From Enterobacter asburiae (GTDB lineage Bacteria > Pseudomonadota > Gammaproteobacteria > Enterobacterales > Enterobacteriaceae): a stretch of 64,000 bases of DNA. Location: the NCBI GenBank assembly GCA_011754535.1, contig JAAQVN010000001.1:4030001-4094000 (forward strand), written 5' to 3'. The translations under genes and the position numbers were made by a program. The notes under the pieces were generated by a model. The model was not told the DNA's origin. It saw only the letters and a list, made by a program, of their open reading frames with translations, and searched no databases. This document shows positions 9,466-19,916 of this stretch, piece after piece (the stretch's first letter is position 1; each line of letters begins with the position of its first letter).

Positions 9466-10032
9466 ATGAAGACGTTGACTTTCCTGCTCTCAACGGTCAT
9501 TGAGCTGTATACGATGGCGCTTTTGCTACGCGTCTGGATGCAGTGGGCCCGCTGTGACTTTTACAATCCGTTCTCCCAGTTTGTCGTGAAAATTACGCAA
9601 CCTGTCGTCGGACCGCTGCGCCGTATTATCCCGGCAATGGGGCCCATCGATAGCGCTTCGCTGCTGGTGGCGTTTATTCTGAGCGTGATCAAAGCCATCG
9701 TGCTGTTTATGGTCATCACCTTCCAGCCGATTATCTGGATTGCCGCCGTCCTGATTCTGATCAAAACCGTCGGTCTGCTGATCTTCTGGGTGCTGTTGGT
9801 TATGGCGATCATGAGCTGGGTGAGCCAAGGCCGTAGCCCTGTAGAGTACGCCTTGATTCAGCTGGCCGAGCCGCTGCTGCGTCCGATCCGCAACCTGCTT
9901 CCGTCTATGGGCGGCATCGACTTCTCCCCGATGATTCTGGTTCTGCTGCTCTATGTGATCAACATGGGGATCGCCGAGCTGCTTCAGTCTACGGGCGACA
10001 TGCTGCTGCCGGGGCTGTGGATGGCGCTATGA
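9466..10032 (+). CDS. yggT: YggT family integral membrane protein
   Basis: A 188-residue protein with two copies of the YggT repeat, each a hydrophobic helix followed by an amphipathic [26 protein letters not shown] segment (first copy near residues 30-60, second near 115-150). In E. coli YggT has been linked to osmotic-shock tolerance when potassium uptake is impaired; plant homologues act in thylakoid assembly. It is inner-membrane located. It lies 21 bases after yggS and overlaps yggU (ATGA), so it is part of the yggS-hemW operon. Confidence 0.92.
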   Translation: MKTLTFLLSTVIELYTMALLLRVWMQWARCDFYNPFSQFVVKITQPVVGPLRRIIPAMGPIDSASLLVAFILSVIKAIVLFMVITFQPIIWIAAVLILIKTVGLLIFWVLLVMAIMSWVSQGRSPVEYALIQLAEPLLRPIRNLLPSMGGIDFSPMILVLLLYVINMGIAELLQSTGDMLLPGLWMAL

Positions 10033-10325
10033 GTGCAGTAAGCACCTGCGCTGACGGGCTGGTTTTGCGGCTGTATATTCAGCCGAAAGCCAGCCGTGAC
10101 AGTATTGTCGGGCTGCATGGCGACGAGTTAAAGGTCGCCATCACCGCCCCGCCGGTTGACGGCCAGGCGAACGCGCATCTGACCAAATATCTGGCAAAAC
10201 AGTTTCGCGTCGCCAAAAGCCAGGTCATCATTGAAAAAGGTGAACTTGGGCGACATAAACAGGTAAAAATCCTTAATCCGCAATCTATTCCGACGGAAGT
10301 CGCGGCTCTGACAGAACAGGACTAA
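10029..10325 (+). CDS. yggU: YggU, DUF167 (UPF0235) family protein
   Basis: A 98-residue small alpha/beta protein. The core reads [22 protein letters not shown], then [20 protein letters not shown] and [13 protein letters not shown], which defines the UPF0235 family of unknown function. ATG at 10029 overlaps the yggT stop codon in ATGA, the usual coupled arrangement; an in-frame GTG at 10017 would add four residues. rdgB starts three bases after its stop. Confidence 0.9.
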   Translation: MSAVSTCADGLVLRLYIQPKASRDSIVGLHGDELKVAITAPPVDGQANAHLTKYLAKQFRVAKSQVIIEKGELGRHKQVKILNPQSIPTEVAALTEQD

Positions 10326-10328
10326 ACC

Positions 10329-10922
10329 ATGCAGAAAGTTGTTCTCGCGACCGGTAATGCCGGTAAAGTGCGCGAGCTGGCCTCGCTATTAAATGATTTT
10401 GGGCTGGACGTAGTGGCTCAGACCGAGCTGGGCGTGGAGTCCGCCGAAGAGACGGGGCTGACGTTTATCGAAAACGCGATCCTGAAAGCGCGCCATGCCG
10501 CGCAGGTCACCGGCCTGCCCGCGATTGCCGACGACTCCGGTCTGGCCGTGGATTTCCTCGGCGGCGCGCCGGGAATTTACTCCGCACGCTATTCCGGCGT
10601 GGACGCCACCGACCAGCAGAATCTGGAAAAGCTGCTTGTCGCCCTGAAAGACGTACCGGACGAACAGCGCACCGCGCAGTTCCACTGCGTACTGGTCTAT
10701 ATGCGCCACGCGGAAGACCCGACGCCTATTGTCTGCCACGGCAGCTGGCCGGGCGTGATTACCCGTGAAGCGGCTGGCAACGGCGGCTTTGGCTACGACC
10801 CGATTTTCTTTGTCCCGACCGAGGGAAAAACCGCCGCGGAACTGACCCGCGAAGAGAAAAGCGCGATATCCCACCGTGGACGCGCGCTGAAACTGTTACT
10901 GGAAGCACTGCGTAATGGCTAA
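10329..10922 (+). CDS. rdgB: dITP/XTP pyrophosphatase RdgB
   Basis: RdgB hydrolyses dITP, ITP and XTP to monophosphates, keeping deaminated purines out of nucleic acids. The 197-residue length matches E. coli. The N-terminal [16 protein letters not shown], the [26 protein letters not shown] signature and the C-terminal [19 protein letters not shown] and SHRGRAL are all present. It lies in the yggS-hemW operon and overlaps hemW by 8 bases. Confidence 0.97.
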   Translation: MQKVVLATGNAGKVRELASLLNDFGLDVVAQTELGVESAEETGLTFIENAILKARHAAQVTGLPAIADDSGLAVDFLGGAPGIYSARYSGVDATDQQNLEKLLVALKDVPDEQRTAQFHCVLVYMRHAEDPTPIVCHGSWPGVITREAAGNGGFGYDPIFFVPTEGKTAAELTREEKSAISHRGRALKLLLEALRNG

Positions 10923-12057
10923 TTTGCCGCCTCTGAGTCTTTATATTCACATCCCGTGGTGCGTGCAGAAATGCCCGTACTGCGATTTCAACTCGCACGC
11001 GCTGAAGGGCGAAGTGCCGCACGATGATTACGTTGCGCATCTGCTGGCCGATCTGGACGCCGATGTACCTTACGCACAGGGACGTGAAGTTAAGACCATT
11101 TTCATTGGTGGCGGTACGCCGAGCCTGCTGTCAGGCCCGGCGATGCAGACGCTGCTGGACGGCGTGCGTGCGCGCCTGAACCTGGCGGCGGATGCGGAAA
11201 TTACGATGGAAGCCAACCCCGGCACCGTTGAAGCCGACCGTTTTGTCGACTATCAGCGTGCGGGCGTGAACCGCATCTCCATCGGCGTGCAGAGCTTTAG
11301 CGAACCAAAGCTAAAACGTCTGGGGCGCATTCACGGCCCGGAAGAGGCCAAGCGCGCGGCAAACCTGGCGACCGGGCTTAATCTTCGAAGTTTTAACCTC
11401 GATTTGATGCATGGCCTGCCGGATCAGTCGCTGGAAGAGGCGCTGGACGATCTGCGCCAGGCAATTGAACTGAACCCGCCGCATCTGTCGTGGTACCAGC
11501 TCACCATCGAGCCTAACACCCTGTTTGGCTCGCGCCCGCCGGTGCTGCCGGACGACGACGCGCTGTGGGATATCTTCGAGCAGGGTCACAGGCTTCTGAC
11601 CGCTGCGGGCTATCAGCAGTACGAAACGTCTGCGTACGCGAAGCCGGGCTACCAGTGCCAGCACAACCTGAACTACTGGCGCTTCGGCGACTATCTGGGG
11701 ATTGGCTGCGGCGCGCACGGCAAGGTGACCTTCCCGGACGGACGTATTCTGCGCACGGCTAAAACCCGCCACCCGCGCGGGTATATGGAAGGCCGCTACC
11801 TGGAGCGTCAGCACGACGTCGAAGCGGCGGATAAGCCGTTTGAGTTCTTTATGAACCGCTTCCGCCTGCTGGAAGCCGCCCCGCGCGCGGAGTTTGCGCT
11901 GTACACCGGGCTACCGGAGTCGGTGATCCGCCCGCAGATCGACGAGGCGCTGGCGCAGGGGTATCTCACCGAGAGCGAGGAATACTGGCAGATCACCGAA
12001 CACGGCAAACTGTTCTTAAACTCCCTTCTTGAGCTGTTCCTCACCGAAGATTCCTGA
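10915..12057 (+). CDS. hemW: HemW, radical-SAM heme chaperone
   Basis: The 380-residue protein is close to oxygen-independent coproporphyrinogen oxidase HemN but is the HemW type, which binds heme and delivers it to respiratory enzymes. The radical-SAM cluster motif CxxxCxxC is in [15 protein letters not shown] (C16, C20, C23). [19 protein letters not shown] and the C-terminal HemN_C-like domain follow. Its ATG lies inside the end of rdgB. It lacks the extra N-terminal cysteine of true HemN, as expected for HemW. Confidence 0.94.
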   Translation: MANLPPLSLYIHIPWCVQKCPYCDFNSHALKGEVPHDDYVAHLLADLDADVPYAQGREVKTIFIGGGTPSLLSGPAMQTLLDGVRARLNLAADAEITMEANPGTVEADRFVDYQRAGVNRISIGVQSFSEPKLKRLGRIHGPEEAKRAANLATGLNLRSFNLDLMHGLPDQSLEEALDDLRQAIELNPPHLSWYQLTIEPNTLFGSRPPVLPDDDALWDIFEQGHRLLTAAGYQQYETSAYAKPGYQCQHNLNYWRFGDYLGIGCGAHGKVTFPDGRILRTAKTRHPRGYMEGRYLERQHDVEAADKPFEFFMNRFRLLEAAPRAEFALYTGLPESVIRPQIDEALAQGYLTESEEYWQITEHGKLFLNSLLELFLTEDS

Positions 12058-12120
12058 AGGCTGATTCAGGATTTTGCATCCCGTTCTGCCGGCTGAGGGA
12101 AAGGCTGGCAGAGTGTGGGG

Positions 12121-12459
12121 ATGGAAAAATCAAAACAACTCCGCAAACAAATGACGCCCGAAGAATTACGCCTCTGGTATTTGCTCAGAGGTCGTCGTTT
12201 CTTTGGGTATAAGTTTCGCCGTCAGATGCCGATCGGAACCTATATCGTCGATTTTGCCTGCTTTAAGGCGAAACTGATCGTTGAGCTGGATGGAGGACAA
12301 CATCAGGGTGAAGAGGACTATGATTCACGTCGTACCGCGTTTTTGAATACGAACGGATGGGAAGTCGTACGGTTCTGGAATAATGAATTCAGGGCTAATG
12401 AGGAGGTGGTGTTGATGGCTATTCTGCAACGACTGCAATGCCTGATGCCCTCACCCTAA
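12121..12459 (+). CDS. DUF559 endonuclease-like protein
   Basis: A 112-residue protein of the DUF559 group, related to Vsr-like/restriction-endonuclease folds. It has KQLRKQMTPEELRLWYLLRGRRF, then FRRQMPIGTYIVDFACFKAKLIVELDGGQH (likely D and E-x-D catalytic residues) and NGWEVVRFWNNE. The ATG at 12121 is preferred over an in-frame GTG six bases upstream. The gene is inserted between hemW and yggN, which are near neighbours in E. coli. Its final codons (CCC TCA CCC TAA) lie inside a palindromic repeat, which supplies the stop codon. The function is unknown; nuclease activity is inferred from the fold. It could be a mobile or repeat-associated cassette. Confidence 0.85.
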   Translation: MEKSKQLRKQMTPEELRLWYLLRGRRFFGYKFRRQMPIGTYIVDFACFKAKLIVELDGGQHQGEEDYDSRRTAFLNTNGWEVVRFWNNEFRANEEVVLMAILQRLQCLMPSP

Positions 12460-12524
12460 CCCTCTCCCCATGGGAGAGGGAACGATTACACCCTCTCCCA
12501 TGGGGAGAGGGCTGGGGTGAGGGG
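12448..12524. repeat. GC-rich palindromic repeat, copy 1
   Basis: A CCCTCACCCTAACCCTCTCC-type arm, a short hairpin around CCATGG, then a second hairpin and the complementary arm ending GGGGTGAGGGG. It lies between the DUF559 gene and yggN, which converge. The last two amino-acid codons and the stop of the DUF559 gene are inside it. Confidence 0.85.
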
Positions 12525-12541
12525 CCCAGCGCGCAGAGATC

Positions 12542-13258
12542 TTACTTAAGCGTCCCCACCAGCGCCTTCCGGCTGTCTTCCAGCGACACCACACGTTTAC
12601 ACACGTCTTTGCCGAACTGCTGGAAATCATTTTCCTGGTTCTTCCACTCGTTCTGAATCGAGGTCTGCAAGCCGCCCAGGCTGCCCAGCACGCCCTGCAG
12701 CGGGTTACCGCCGCCTTTCAGCACGGCTTTCGCCCCCATCTCATTGATGCTGTCCTGCAGGATGCCGCCCATGGCCTGATTCACCAGCTGCTGCCCGTCA
12801 GCACGGACCTGATCGATCGCCTTGTAGTGGAACGTCAGACCGTCGGTGCGCGTCTCGATAATGCGGTTCATCTGCTCTTTAAGCTGCTTATCGAGCTTCG
12901 TCAGGCGGGTGCGCATGTTGCTGCTCTCCCCCACCTCTTTGGTGATGATTTTATCCAGCGCGACGCGGCTTTTCTCAACGCGCGTCAGCGCGCCTTCATT
13001 AATCCACGGCAGCGCGGTACGCAAATCGGCCTGGTAGTCTTTCGCCTGCTCGCGCTGTGCGGCAGTCAGGGTGTACTGTTTGCCGTTAAAGGTGACGTTC
13101 CCTTCCGGCGTAATCACCAGATTGCCGTTTTCGCCTTTGACCTGCACGGTTTGCGGGCTTAACACCACGTCATCACGCGGGGTGACGCTACATTGATAAT
13201 CCGCATGGGCGGTGAATCCGGTTGCCATCAAAGCAACAGCCAGCAACGTTTTGCGCAT
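12542..13258 (-). CDS. yggN: YggN family DUF2884 secreted protein
   Basis: The start at 13258 (MRKTLLAVALMATGFTAHA) gives 238 residues and a clean signal peptide with an AHA cleavage site; GGGAG lies at suitable spacing upstream. The longer frame from 13279 would put seven residues before the signal peptide. The mature protein begins DYQCSVTPRDDVVLSP and is largely helical and charged, with one cysteine near each end. The family is periplasmic or surface associated and of unknown function. Order hemW-yggN-yggL-trmB is as in E. coli apart from the inserted DUF559 gene. Confidence 0.9.
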   Translation of the reverse strand: MRKTLLAVALMATGFTAHADYQCSVTPRDDVVLSPQTVQVKGENGNLVITPEGNVTFNGKQYTLTAAQREQAKDYQADLRTALPWINEGALTRVEKSRVALDKIITKEVGESSNMRTRLTKLDKQLKEQMNRIIETRTDGLTFHYKAIDQVRADGQQLVNQAMGGILQDSINEMGAKAVLKGGGNPLQGVLGSLGGLQTSIQNEWKNQENDFQQFGKDVCKRVVSLEDSRKALVGTLK

Positions 13259-13314
13259 CTTAAACACTCCCTCAGACAAAATGGGCCAGCTAATGCTGGC
13301 CCCTTACTGCTTTA

Positions 13315-13641
13315 TTAGTCCCACCAAACGTCGAAAAGTTCGCTGACGCGAACATCTTCCAGCTTGTGGTCCTCAAGCCATTTACGTACCAGCACCTGAT
13401 GTTCTTCGGTGCATTTACCCACTTCCTGGGTGCAGATCAGACCTTCCCAGGCCAGATAGCCGCTACCGTCGAAGGCCAGTTTGTTTGGCTCGATCACCTC
13501 GTTGATGAACGCATCCACGTCCTGATCGATCTGCTCAACGCTGGTGCCTTCCGGGAAACGCCACGCAACGGAGAAGCCCACTTCCTGGAATTCTTCGATG
13601 TGCATCTTTTTACGCAGACGACGGCTACGATTCTTTGCCAT
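13315..13641 (-). CDS. yggL: YggL, 50S ribosome-associated DUF469 protein
   Basis: The start at 13641 ([20 protein letters not shown]) gives 108 residues, the E. coli length. The N-terminus is strongly basic and the rest acidic with a WWD terminus, as in the DUF469 family. Structural work has reported YggL bound to the large ribosomal subunit. Its ATG overlaps the trmB stop codon (TAATG), so it is translationally coupled to trmB. Confidence 0.92.
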   Translation of the reverse strand: MAKNRSRRLRKKMHIEEFQEVGFSVAWRFPEGTSVEQIDQDVDAFINEVIEPNKLAFDGSGYLAWEGLICTQEVGKCTEEHQVLVRKWLEDHKLEDVRVSELFDVWWD

Positions 13642-14360
13642 TATTTCACCCTCTCGAACATTAAGTCCCATACACCGTGACCAAGACGATGGCCACGCTG
13701 TTCAAATTTCGTTACCGGACGCGAGTCCGGACGCGGTACATAGTCGCTGCTCGCAGACTGGTTTTTATACCCATCCAGCGATGACATCACTTCCAGCATA
13801 TGTTCCGCATAAGGTTCCCAGTCGGTCGCCATATGGAAGACGCCGCCCAGTTTGAGCTTGCTTTTTACCAGCTCGGCAAACGGTGCCTGAACGATACGGC
13901 GTTTATTATGACGTGCTTTGTGCCACGGGTCAGGGAAAAAGAGCTGAACCATGGTTAAAGAATTGTCAGGAATCATTTTATGCAGCACTTCCACCGCGTC
14001 GTGACACATGACGCGCAGGTTCTCAACGCCCTCTTCATGGGCGGTTGCGAGACAGGCGCCCACGCCCGGGGAGTGCACCTCAATACCGAGGAAGTTCTGC
14101 TCAGGACGCGCCTTCGCCATGGCCACCAGCGAGGCGCCCATCCCAAAGCCGATCTCCAGCGTGACGGGCGCGTCGCGACCAAACAGCTCGGCAAAGTCCA
14201 GAGGCTGCTCGCTGAACTCAACGCCCATCACCGGCCAGTAGTTGTCCAGCGCGTGTTGCTGACCTTTTGTCAGGCGGCCCTGACGGCGGACAAAGCTGCG
14301 AATACGGCGCAGCGGGCGACCGTTTTCATCAAATTCCGGTGAAATGACGTCGTTTTTCAT
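13641..14360 (-). CDS. trmB: tRNA (guanine-N7)-methyltransferase TrmB
   Basis: TrmB methylates G46 in the variable loop of tRNA using SAM. The start at 14360 ([16 protein letters not shown]) gives 239 residues, equal to E. coli; the longer frame from 14402 has no clear ribosome-binding site. The SAM-binding motif [15 protein letters not shown], the acidic [13 protein letters not shown], and [16 protein letters not shown], typical of TrmB, are present. It is divergent from mutY across about 144 bp. Confidence 0.96.
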   Translation of the reverse strand: MKNDVISPEFDENGRPLRRIRSFVRRQGRLTKGQQHALDNYWPVMGVEFSEQPLDFAELFGRDAPVTLEIGFGMGASLVAMAKARPEQNFLGIEVHSPGVGACLATAHEEGVENLRVMCHDAVEVLHKMIPDNSLTMVQLFFPDPWHKARHNKRRIVQAPFAELVKSKLKLGGVFHMATDWEPYAEHMLEVMSSLDGYKNQSASSDYVPRPDSRPVTKFEQRGHRLGHGVWDLMFERVK

Positions 14361-14504
14361 AAAAGAGTTGTCTGCTTGTGAGAATGTTCGGGAAACGGGC
14401 ATTATCCAAAGTTAAGGCTTCTATGCAAGCATGGGAAAGATCCGGTTTACAGCAGATTGACGCTGTGCTGCAATCTGCGTCCCTGATTATGCGAATCGAT
14501 GACC

Positions 14505-15557
14505 ATGCAAGCCTCTCAATTTTCAGCCCAGGTGCTGGACTGGTACGACAAATACGGGCGTAAAACCCTGCCCTGGCAAATTGAAAAAACGCCGTACAAA
14601 GTATGGCTCTCCGAGGTGATGTTGCAACAAACGCAGGTCGCCACAGTGATCCCTTACTTCGAGCGTTTTATGGCGCGCTTCCCGACGGTGACCGATCTGG
14701 CCAACGCCCCGCTGGACGAGGTGCTGCACCTGTGGACCGGTCTTGGCTACTACGCCCGGGCGCGTAACCTGCACAAGGCCGCACAGCAGGTCGCGACGCG
14801 CCACAACGGCAAATTCCCGGAAACCTTCGACGAGGTGGCGGACTTACCCGGCGTCGGGCGTTCAACCGCGGGCGCCATTCTCTCCCTGTCTTTAGGCAAG
14901 CATTTCCCGATCCTCGACGGCAACGTGAAGCGCGTGCTGGCCCGCTGTTATGCCGTCGACGGCTGGCCGGGTAAGAAGGACGTTGAGAAACGTCTTTGGG
15001 AAATAAGTGAAACGGTCACCCCGGCCAACGGCGTCGAGCGTTTCAACCAGGCGATGATGGATCTCGGCGCAATGGTCTGCACGCGTTCAAAACCTAAGTG
15101 TGAACTCTGCCCGGTAAACAACCTCTGCGTGGCCTACGCCAACCATTCATGGGCGCAGTATCCAGGTAAGAAACCCAAACAGACTCTGCCGGAGCGCACG
15201 GGCTATATGCTGCTGATGCAGCACGGCGACGACGTGTTCCTTGCCCAGCGTCCGCCGAGCGGTCTGTGGGGTGGTCTATACTGCTTCCCACAGTTTGAAA
15301 ATGAAGACTTGCTGCGTGAGTGGCTTCAAAAGCGCAGGATTGCTGCCGATAACCTGACGCAGCTGACCGCGTTTCGCCATACCTTCAGCCATTTCCATCT
15401 GGATATTGTCCCGATGTGGCTTCCCGTGTCCTCATTCACCTCGTGCATGGATGAAGGCACCGCTCTCTGGTATAACTTAGCGCAACCGCCATCAGTCGGG
15501 CTGGCGGCTCCCGTAGAGCGCCTGTTACAGCAATTACGTGCCGGTGCAATGGTTTAG
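14505..15557 (+). CDS. mutY: Adenine DNA glycosylase MutY
   Basis: MutY removes adenine mispaired with 8-oxoguanine. ATG at 14505 gives 350 residues as in E. coli; an ATG six bases upstream is the alternative. Catalytic residues E37 (WLSEVML) and D138 (ILDGNVKRV) and the helix-hairpin-helix [13 protein letters not shown] are in place. The 4Fe-4S ligands lie in [17 protein letters not shown]. The C-terminal NUDIX-like domain recognises 8-oxoG. mutY-yggX-mltC is a conserved operon; yggX starts 26 bases later. Confidence 0.97.
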   Translation: MQASQFSAQVLDWYDKYGRKTLPWQIEKTPYKVWLSEVMLQQTQVATVIPYFERFMARFPTVTDLANAPLDEVLHLWTGLGYYARARNLHKAAQQVATRHNGKFPETFDEVADLPGVGRSTAGAILSLSLGKHFPILDGNVKRVLARCYAVDGWPGKKDVEKRLWEISETVTPANGVERFNQAMMDLGAMVCTRSKPKCELCPVNNLCVAYANHSWAQYPGKKPKQTLPERTGYMLLMQHGDDVFLAQRPPSGLWGGLYCFPQFENEDLLREWLQKRRIAADNLTQLTAFRHTFSHFHLDIVPMWLPVSSFTSCMDEGTALWYNLAQPPSVGLAAPVERLLQQLRAGAMV

Positions 15558-15583
15558 CATCGACAAGAAAAAGAGGAATGAGT

Positions 15584-16988
<1,405 letters not shown>

Positions 16989-16994
16989 TCGGCA

Positions 16995-17061
16995 CACCTT
17001 CTCCCACAGGGAGAAGGTGTTCTGTTTCCCCTCTCCCTGTGGGAGAGGGTCAGGGTGAGGG
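16995..17061. repeat. GC-rich palindromic repeat, copy 2
   Basis: Two adjacent hairpins, ACACCTTCTCCC/GGGAGAAGGTGT and CCCTCTCCC/GGGAGAGGG, are followed by TCAGGGTGAGGGC. It lies 6 bases after the mltC stop and probably also acts as its terminator. This copy lies between tandem genes. Confidence 0.75.
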
Positions 17062-17101
17062 CATCAGGCCGCACCCATCCCCCACCCATACGAAAACGTT
17101 A

Positions 17102-17194
17102 TTTGCATCACAATCCAAACTGCAAATTAATGTGGATTGCATTTTTTTGCGGGAGGTAACAAAACATATCGTTGCCAACTGATAGAATTGCATC
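17102..17194 (+). promoter_or_regulatory. CytR-like octamers and possible CRP site upstream of nupG
   Basis: Three TTGCAT octamers occur at 17102-17109, 17136-17143 and 17187-17194, close to the CytR half-site GTTGCATT. A TGTGGATTGCA segment overlapping the second resembles half of a CRP site. nupG of E. coli is controlled by CytR together with CRP, so this fits expectation. The individual sites are short. Confidence 0.45.
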
Positions 17195-17256
17195 AAATAA
17201 CAACCCTGAATGTTCCAAAAACAACATATCTCCCGCTCACTTGTGAGGAAAGTAAC

Positions 17257-18513
17257 ATGAACCTTAAGCTGCAGCTTAAAATATTGTCGTTTCTGCAGTT
17301 CTGCCTGTGGGGTAGCTGGCTGACTACACTCGGCTCCTATATGTTTGTGACGCTCAAGTTCGACGGTGCGTCAATCGGTGCCGTTTACAGCTCGCTGGGT
17401 ATTGCGGCTGTCTTTATGCCAACGCTGCTCGGTATCGTGGCGGATAAATGGTTAAGCGCGAAGTGGCTGTACATGCTTTGCCATCTGGTGGGTGCAGGGA
17501 CGCTGTTTATGGCGGCCGAAGTGACCACGCCGGGGGCGATGTTTATGGTGATCCTGCTTAACTCGCTGGCCTATATGCCAACGCTTGGGCTTATCAACAC
17601 CATCTCCTACTACCGCCTGAAATCTGCCGGCCTGGATATCGTCACCGATTTCCCGCCTATCCGCATCTGGGGCACCATCGGCTTTATCATGGCGATGTGG
17701 GGCGTGAGCTTCGCGGGCTTTGAACTGAGCCATATGCAGCTCTACATCGGTGCAGCGCTCTCCGTGCTGCTGGCGATCTTCACCCTGACGCTGCCAACCA
17801 TTCCGGTTTCTAACCAGCAAAAAAACCAGAGCTGGAGCACCATGCTCGGCCTGGACGCGTTCGCGCTGTTCAAAAACAAACGCATGGCGATCTTCTTTAT
17901 CTTCTCCATGCTGCTGGGCGCAGAGCTGCAAATCACCAACATGTTCGGCAACACCTTCCTGCACAGCTTCGATAACGATCCTCTGTTTGCCGGGAGCTTT
18001 ATCGTCGAGCACGCGTCGGTAATGATGTCCATCTCGCAGATCTCCGAGACGCTGTTCATCCTGACCATCCCGTTCTTCCTGAGCCGCTACGGCATCAAAA
18101 ACGTCATGCTGATCAGTATCGCTGCGTGGATGCTGCGCTTCGGCCTGTTCGCCTACGGCGACCCAAGCGCGTTCGGCACCGTGCTGCTGGTACTGTCGAT
18201 GATCGTTTACGGATGCGCCTTCGACTTCTTCAACATCTCCGGTTCGGTGTTTGTGGAAAAAGAGGTGAAGCCTGAAATCCGCGCCAGCGCGCAGGGCATG
18301 TTCCTGATGATGACCAACGGCTTCGGCTGTATTCTGGGCGGCGTAGTGAGCGGTAAAGTGGTGGAGATGTACACCACCAACGGCATCACCGACTGGCAGC
18401 CTGTGTGGCTGATCTTCGCCGCGTACTCGCTGGTACTGTTCTTCGCGTTCATCGCGCTGTTCAAGTACAAGCACGTACGTGAACCGCACGGTGCGCAGCC
18501 GATCGCGCATTGA
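17257..18513 (+). CDS. nupG: Nucleoside:H+ symporter NupG
   Basis: NupG is the broad-specificity inner-membrane nucleoside permease. The start at 17257 follows GAGGAAAG and gives 418 residues, as in E. coli; the longer frame from 17137 covers the promoter. Twelve membrane segments are evident, beginning MNLKLQLKILSFLQFCLWG. Conserved stretches include DFPPIRIWGTIGFIMAMWG and MLLGAELQITNMFGNTFL. In E. coli the next gene is speC; here a 10-kb citrate block intervenes. Confidence 0.96.
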   Translation: MNLKLQLKILSFLQFCLWGSWLTTLGSYMFVTLKFDGASIGAVYSSLGIAAVFMPTLLGIVADKWLSAKWLYMLCHLVGAGTLFMAAEVTTPGAMFMVILLNSLAYMPTLGLINTISYYRLKSAGLDIVTDFPPIRIWGTIGFIMAMWGVSFAGFELSHMQLYIGAALSVLLAIFTLTLPTIPVSNQQKNQSWSTMLGLDAFALFKNKRMAIFFIFSMLLGAELQITNMFGNTFLHSFDNDPLFAGSFIVEHASVMMSISQISETLFILTIPFFLSRYGIKNVMLISIAAWMLRFGLFAYGDPSAFGTVLLVLSMIVYGCAFDFFNISGSVFVEKEVKPEIRASAQGMFLMMTNGFGCILGGVVSGKVVEMYTTNGITDWQPVWLIFAAYSLVLFFAFIALFKYKHVREPHGAQPIAH

Positions 18514-18520
18514 TTGTTGT

Positions 18521-18594
18521 GCCCGGTGGCGGCTTCGCTTACCGGGCCTGCAAAACCAGACCGTAGGCCGGGTAAGGCGAAGCCGCCACCCGGC
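18521..18594. repeat. REP/BIME element, inverted pair
   Basis: Two inverted REP units face each other: GCCCGGTGGCGGCTTCGC and its near-complement ending CGAAGCCGCCACCCGGC, joined by about 15 bases. They are distinct from the CCCTCTCCCC repeat family. The element lies between convergent nupG and citG and reaches the first base of the citG stop codon. Confidence 0.88.
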
Positions 18595-19397
18595 TATTTT
18601 ATTGCAGACAACACCCACCCCACCGACAGCAAATCCGCGCTGCCGCCCGGGCTCAGATTGCGTTCAATCAATGCCTTATCCATCTTAAGCAACGCCTCGC
18701 GATCCCAGCCGTTTGCCAGCAGTTCCCGCGCATAGCCCTGAACGTAGCGCAGCCCCTCAATGCCGCCGCGCGAAACGAGGTTGCTGTCCTGATTTATCGC
18801 CATCAGGCGTAACAGCAGGCCGTGAAGCGACTGTCCGTTCCACTGCGCCAGCGCCCTACGCGCCGTTGCAAAGCCGCTTTCGGCCTCACCGCGCGCGCCG
18901 GTTAAGCCGTACTGCTGAAACTGCCGCTCTCCCGCCGTCGCCCGTCCGCTGCGCGCGGCCAGCTCCCGCGACACCAGCCCGCGGCAGATGTTACTTACCT
19001 CACAGCAGAGGCTGTCTGCCGAGATATTTTTCACACGTCCGGCGGCGAAGCAAAGTAAACCCAGGGCAAAAATCCCGCCCTTGTGGGTGTTTACTCCGTT
19101 CGTCGCAGCATACATCGCCTGCTCGCAGGCCATCCCCATCGGGCGGAGGATCCGTAGCTGCTCGCCAGCAGATTTATCCGCATGCGAGTTGCCCAGCTCG
19201 GCAAAGCGCGAAAACCACGGCGCAATCGCCGCAATGCTGCGGACGAACAGCGCGTGGTCCATATCGCGATGGGAGCCGTTATTGAGCTTGTCCACCAGCC
19301 CCGGCTTGGGCGTCAGCTCCAGCTCCTGCCACAGCGCCGCTTCGGCAAGCGCGGGCACGTCAGCCGGGCGCGGTTTAGTCGCGAGCAAACCAGTCAT
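18594..19397 (-). CDS. citG: Triphosphoribosyl-dephospho-CoA synthase CitG
   Basis: CitG makes 2'-(5''-triphosphoribosyl)-3'-dephospho-CoA, the precursor of the citrate lyase prosthetic group. The 267-residue protein has the family segments EALWQELELTPKPGLVDKLNNGSHRDMDHALF and NTHKGGIFALGLLCFAAGR. It is the last gene of the citrate operon and overlaps citX by 23 bases. The stop codon touches the REP element that ends the operon. Confidence 0.93.
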   Translation of the reverse strand: MTGLLATKPRPADVPALAEAALWQELELTPKPGLVDKLNNGSHRDMDHALFVRSIAAIAPWFSRFAELGNSHADKSAGEQLRILRPMGMACEQAMYAATNGVNTHKGGIFALGLLCFAAGRVKNISADSLCCEVSNICRGLVSRELAARSGRATAGERQFQQYGLTGARGEAESGFATARRALAQWNGQSLHGLLLRLMAINQDSNLVSRGGIEGLRYVQGYARELLANGWDREALLKMDKALIERNLSPGGSADLLSVGWVLSAIK

Positions 19398-19914
19398 CTA
19401 TCATCTTCTCCACGCGGGAAACCACCTGCTCAACGGGGTGATTGCGCGAACGAGAGCAGGCGTGGGCGGGCTCGTCGCAGATGAGGCAGCGCCTGAGATT
19501 TGCCCCCAGCGACTGACGCCCGACGTGGCCGTGCTGAGGACAGATCACGTCCAGATCCCACAGCCTGCCGAGCGGGTGCATCTGCTCCAGCTCCGCACAG
19601 TGCGCTTTGATTTCCGTCGCCGGATGGGCCACGCACCAGATGGCCTCAGGCCCGGTCGGGAGCCACAGCACCTGGCGGTCCAGCACCTGCCAGCGGTTCT
19701 CCCACAGCAGCTGGTCGCACATCTGCAGCGCCACGCCCATGGTATTGCGATAGCGCAGGCTGTCTTTGATTTCCCCTGGCGTGACCAGCGTGAGGGAAAT
19801 CACCGGCTGTTGATAGTGCGTGAGCCAGTCAGCCTGACGGGCTGCGCGGCGCTCTTTTGCCGCCAGCAGTTCGTCCAGGCTGACACCCGTCCGCACGGGT
19901 GTCGCAATGGTCAT
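19375..19914 (-). CDS. citX: Apo-citrate lyase phosphoribosyl-dephospho-CoA transferase CitX
   Basis: CitX transfers the prosthetic group to the acyl carrier subunit CitD. The AAAGGAG ribosome-binding site lies 5 bases before ATG at 19914, giving 179 residues; a GTG at 19920 would leave no spacing. Family features are GVSLDELLAAKERRAARQ, HPLGRLWDLDV and a cysteine pair in RRCLICDEPAHAC. It overlaps or abuts citF (stop at 19917) and citG. Confidence 0.92.
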   Translation of the reverse strand: MTIATPVRTGVSLDELLAAKERRAARQADWLTHYQQPVISLTLVTPGEIKDSLRYRNTMGVALQMCDQLLWENRWQVLDRQVLWLPTGPEAIWCVAHPATEIKAHCAELEQMHPLGRLWDLDVICPQHGHVGRQSLGANLRRCLICDEPAHACSRSRNHPVEQVVSRVEKMIDDWFARD

Positions 19915-19916
19915 AT

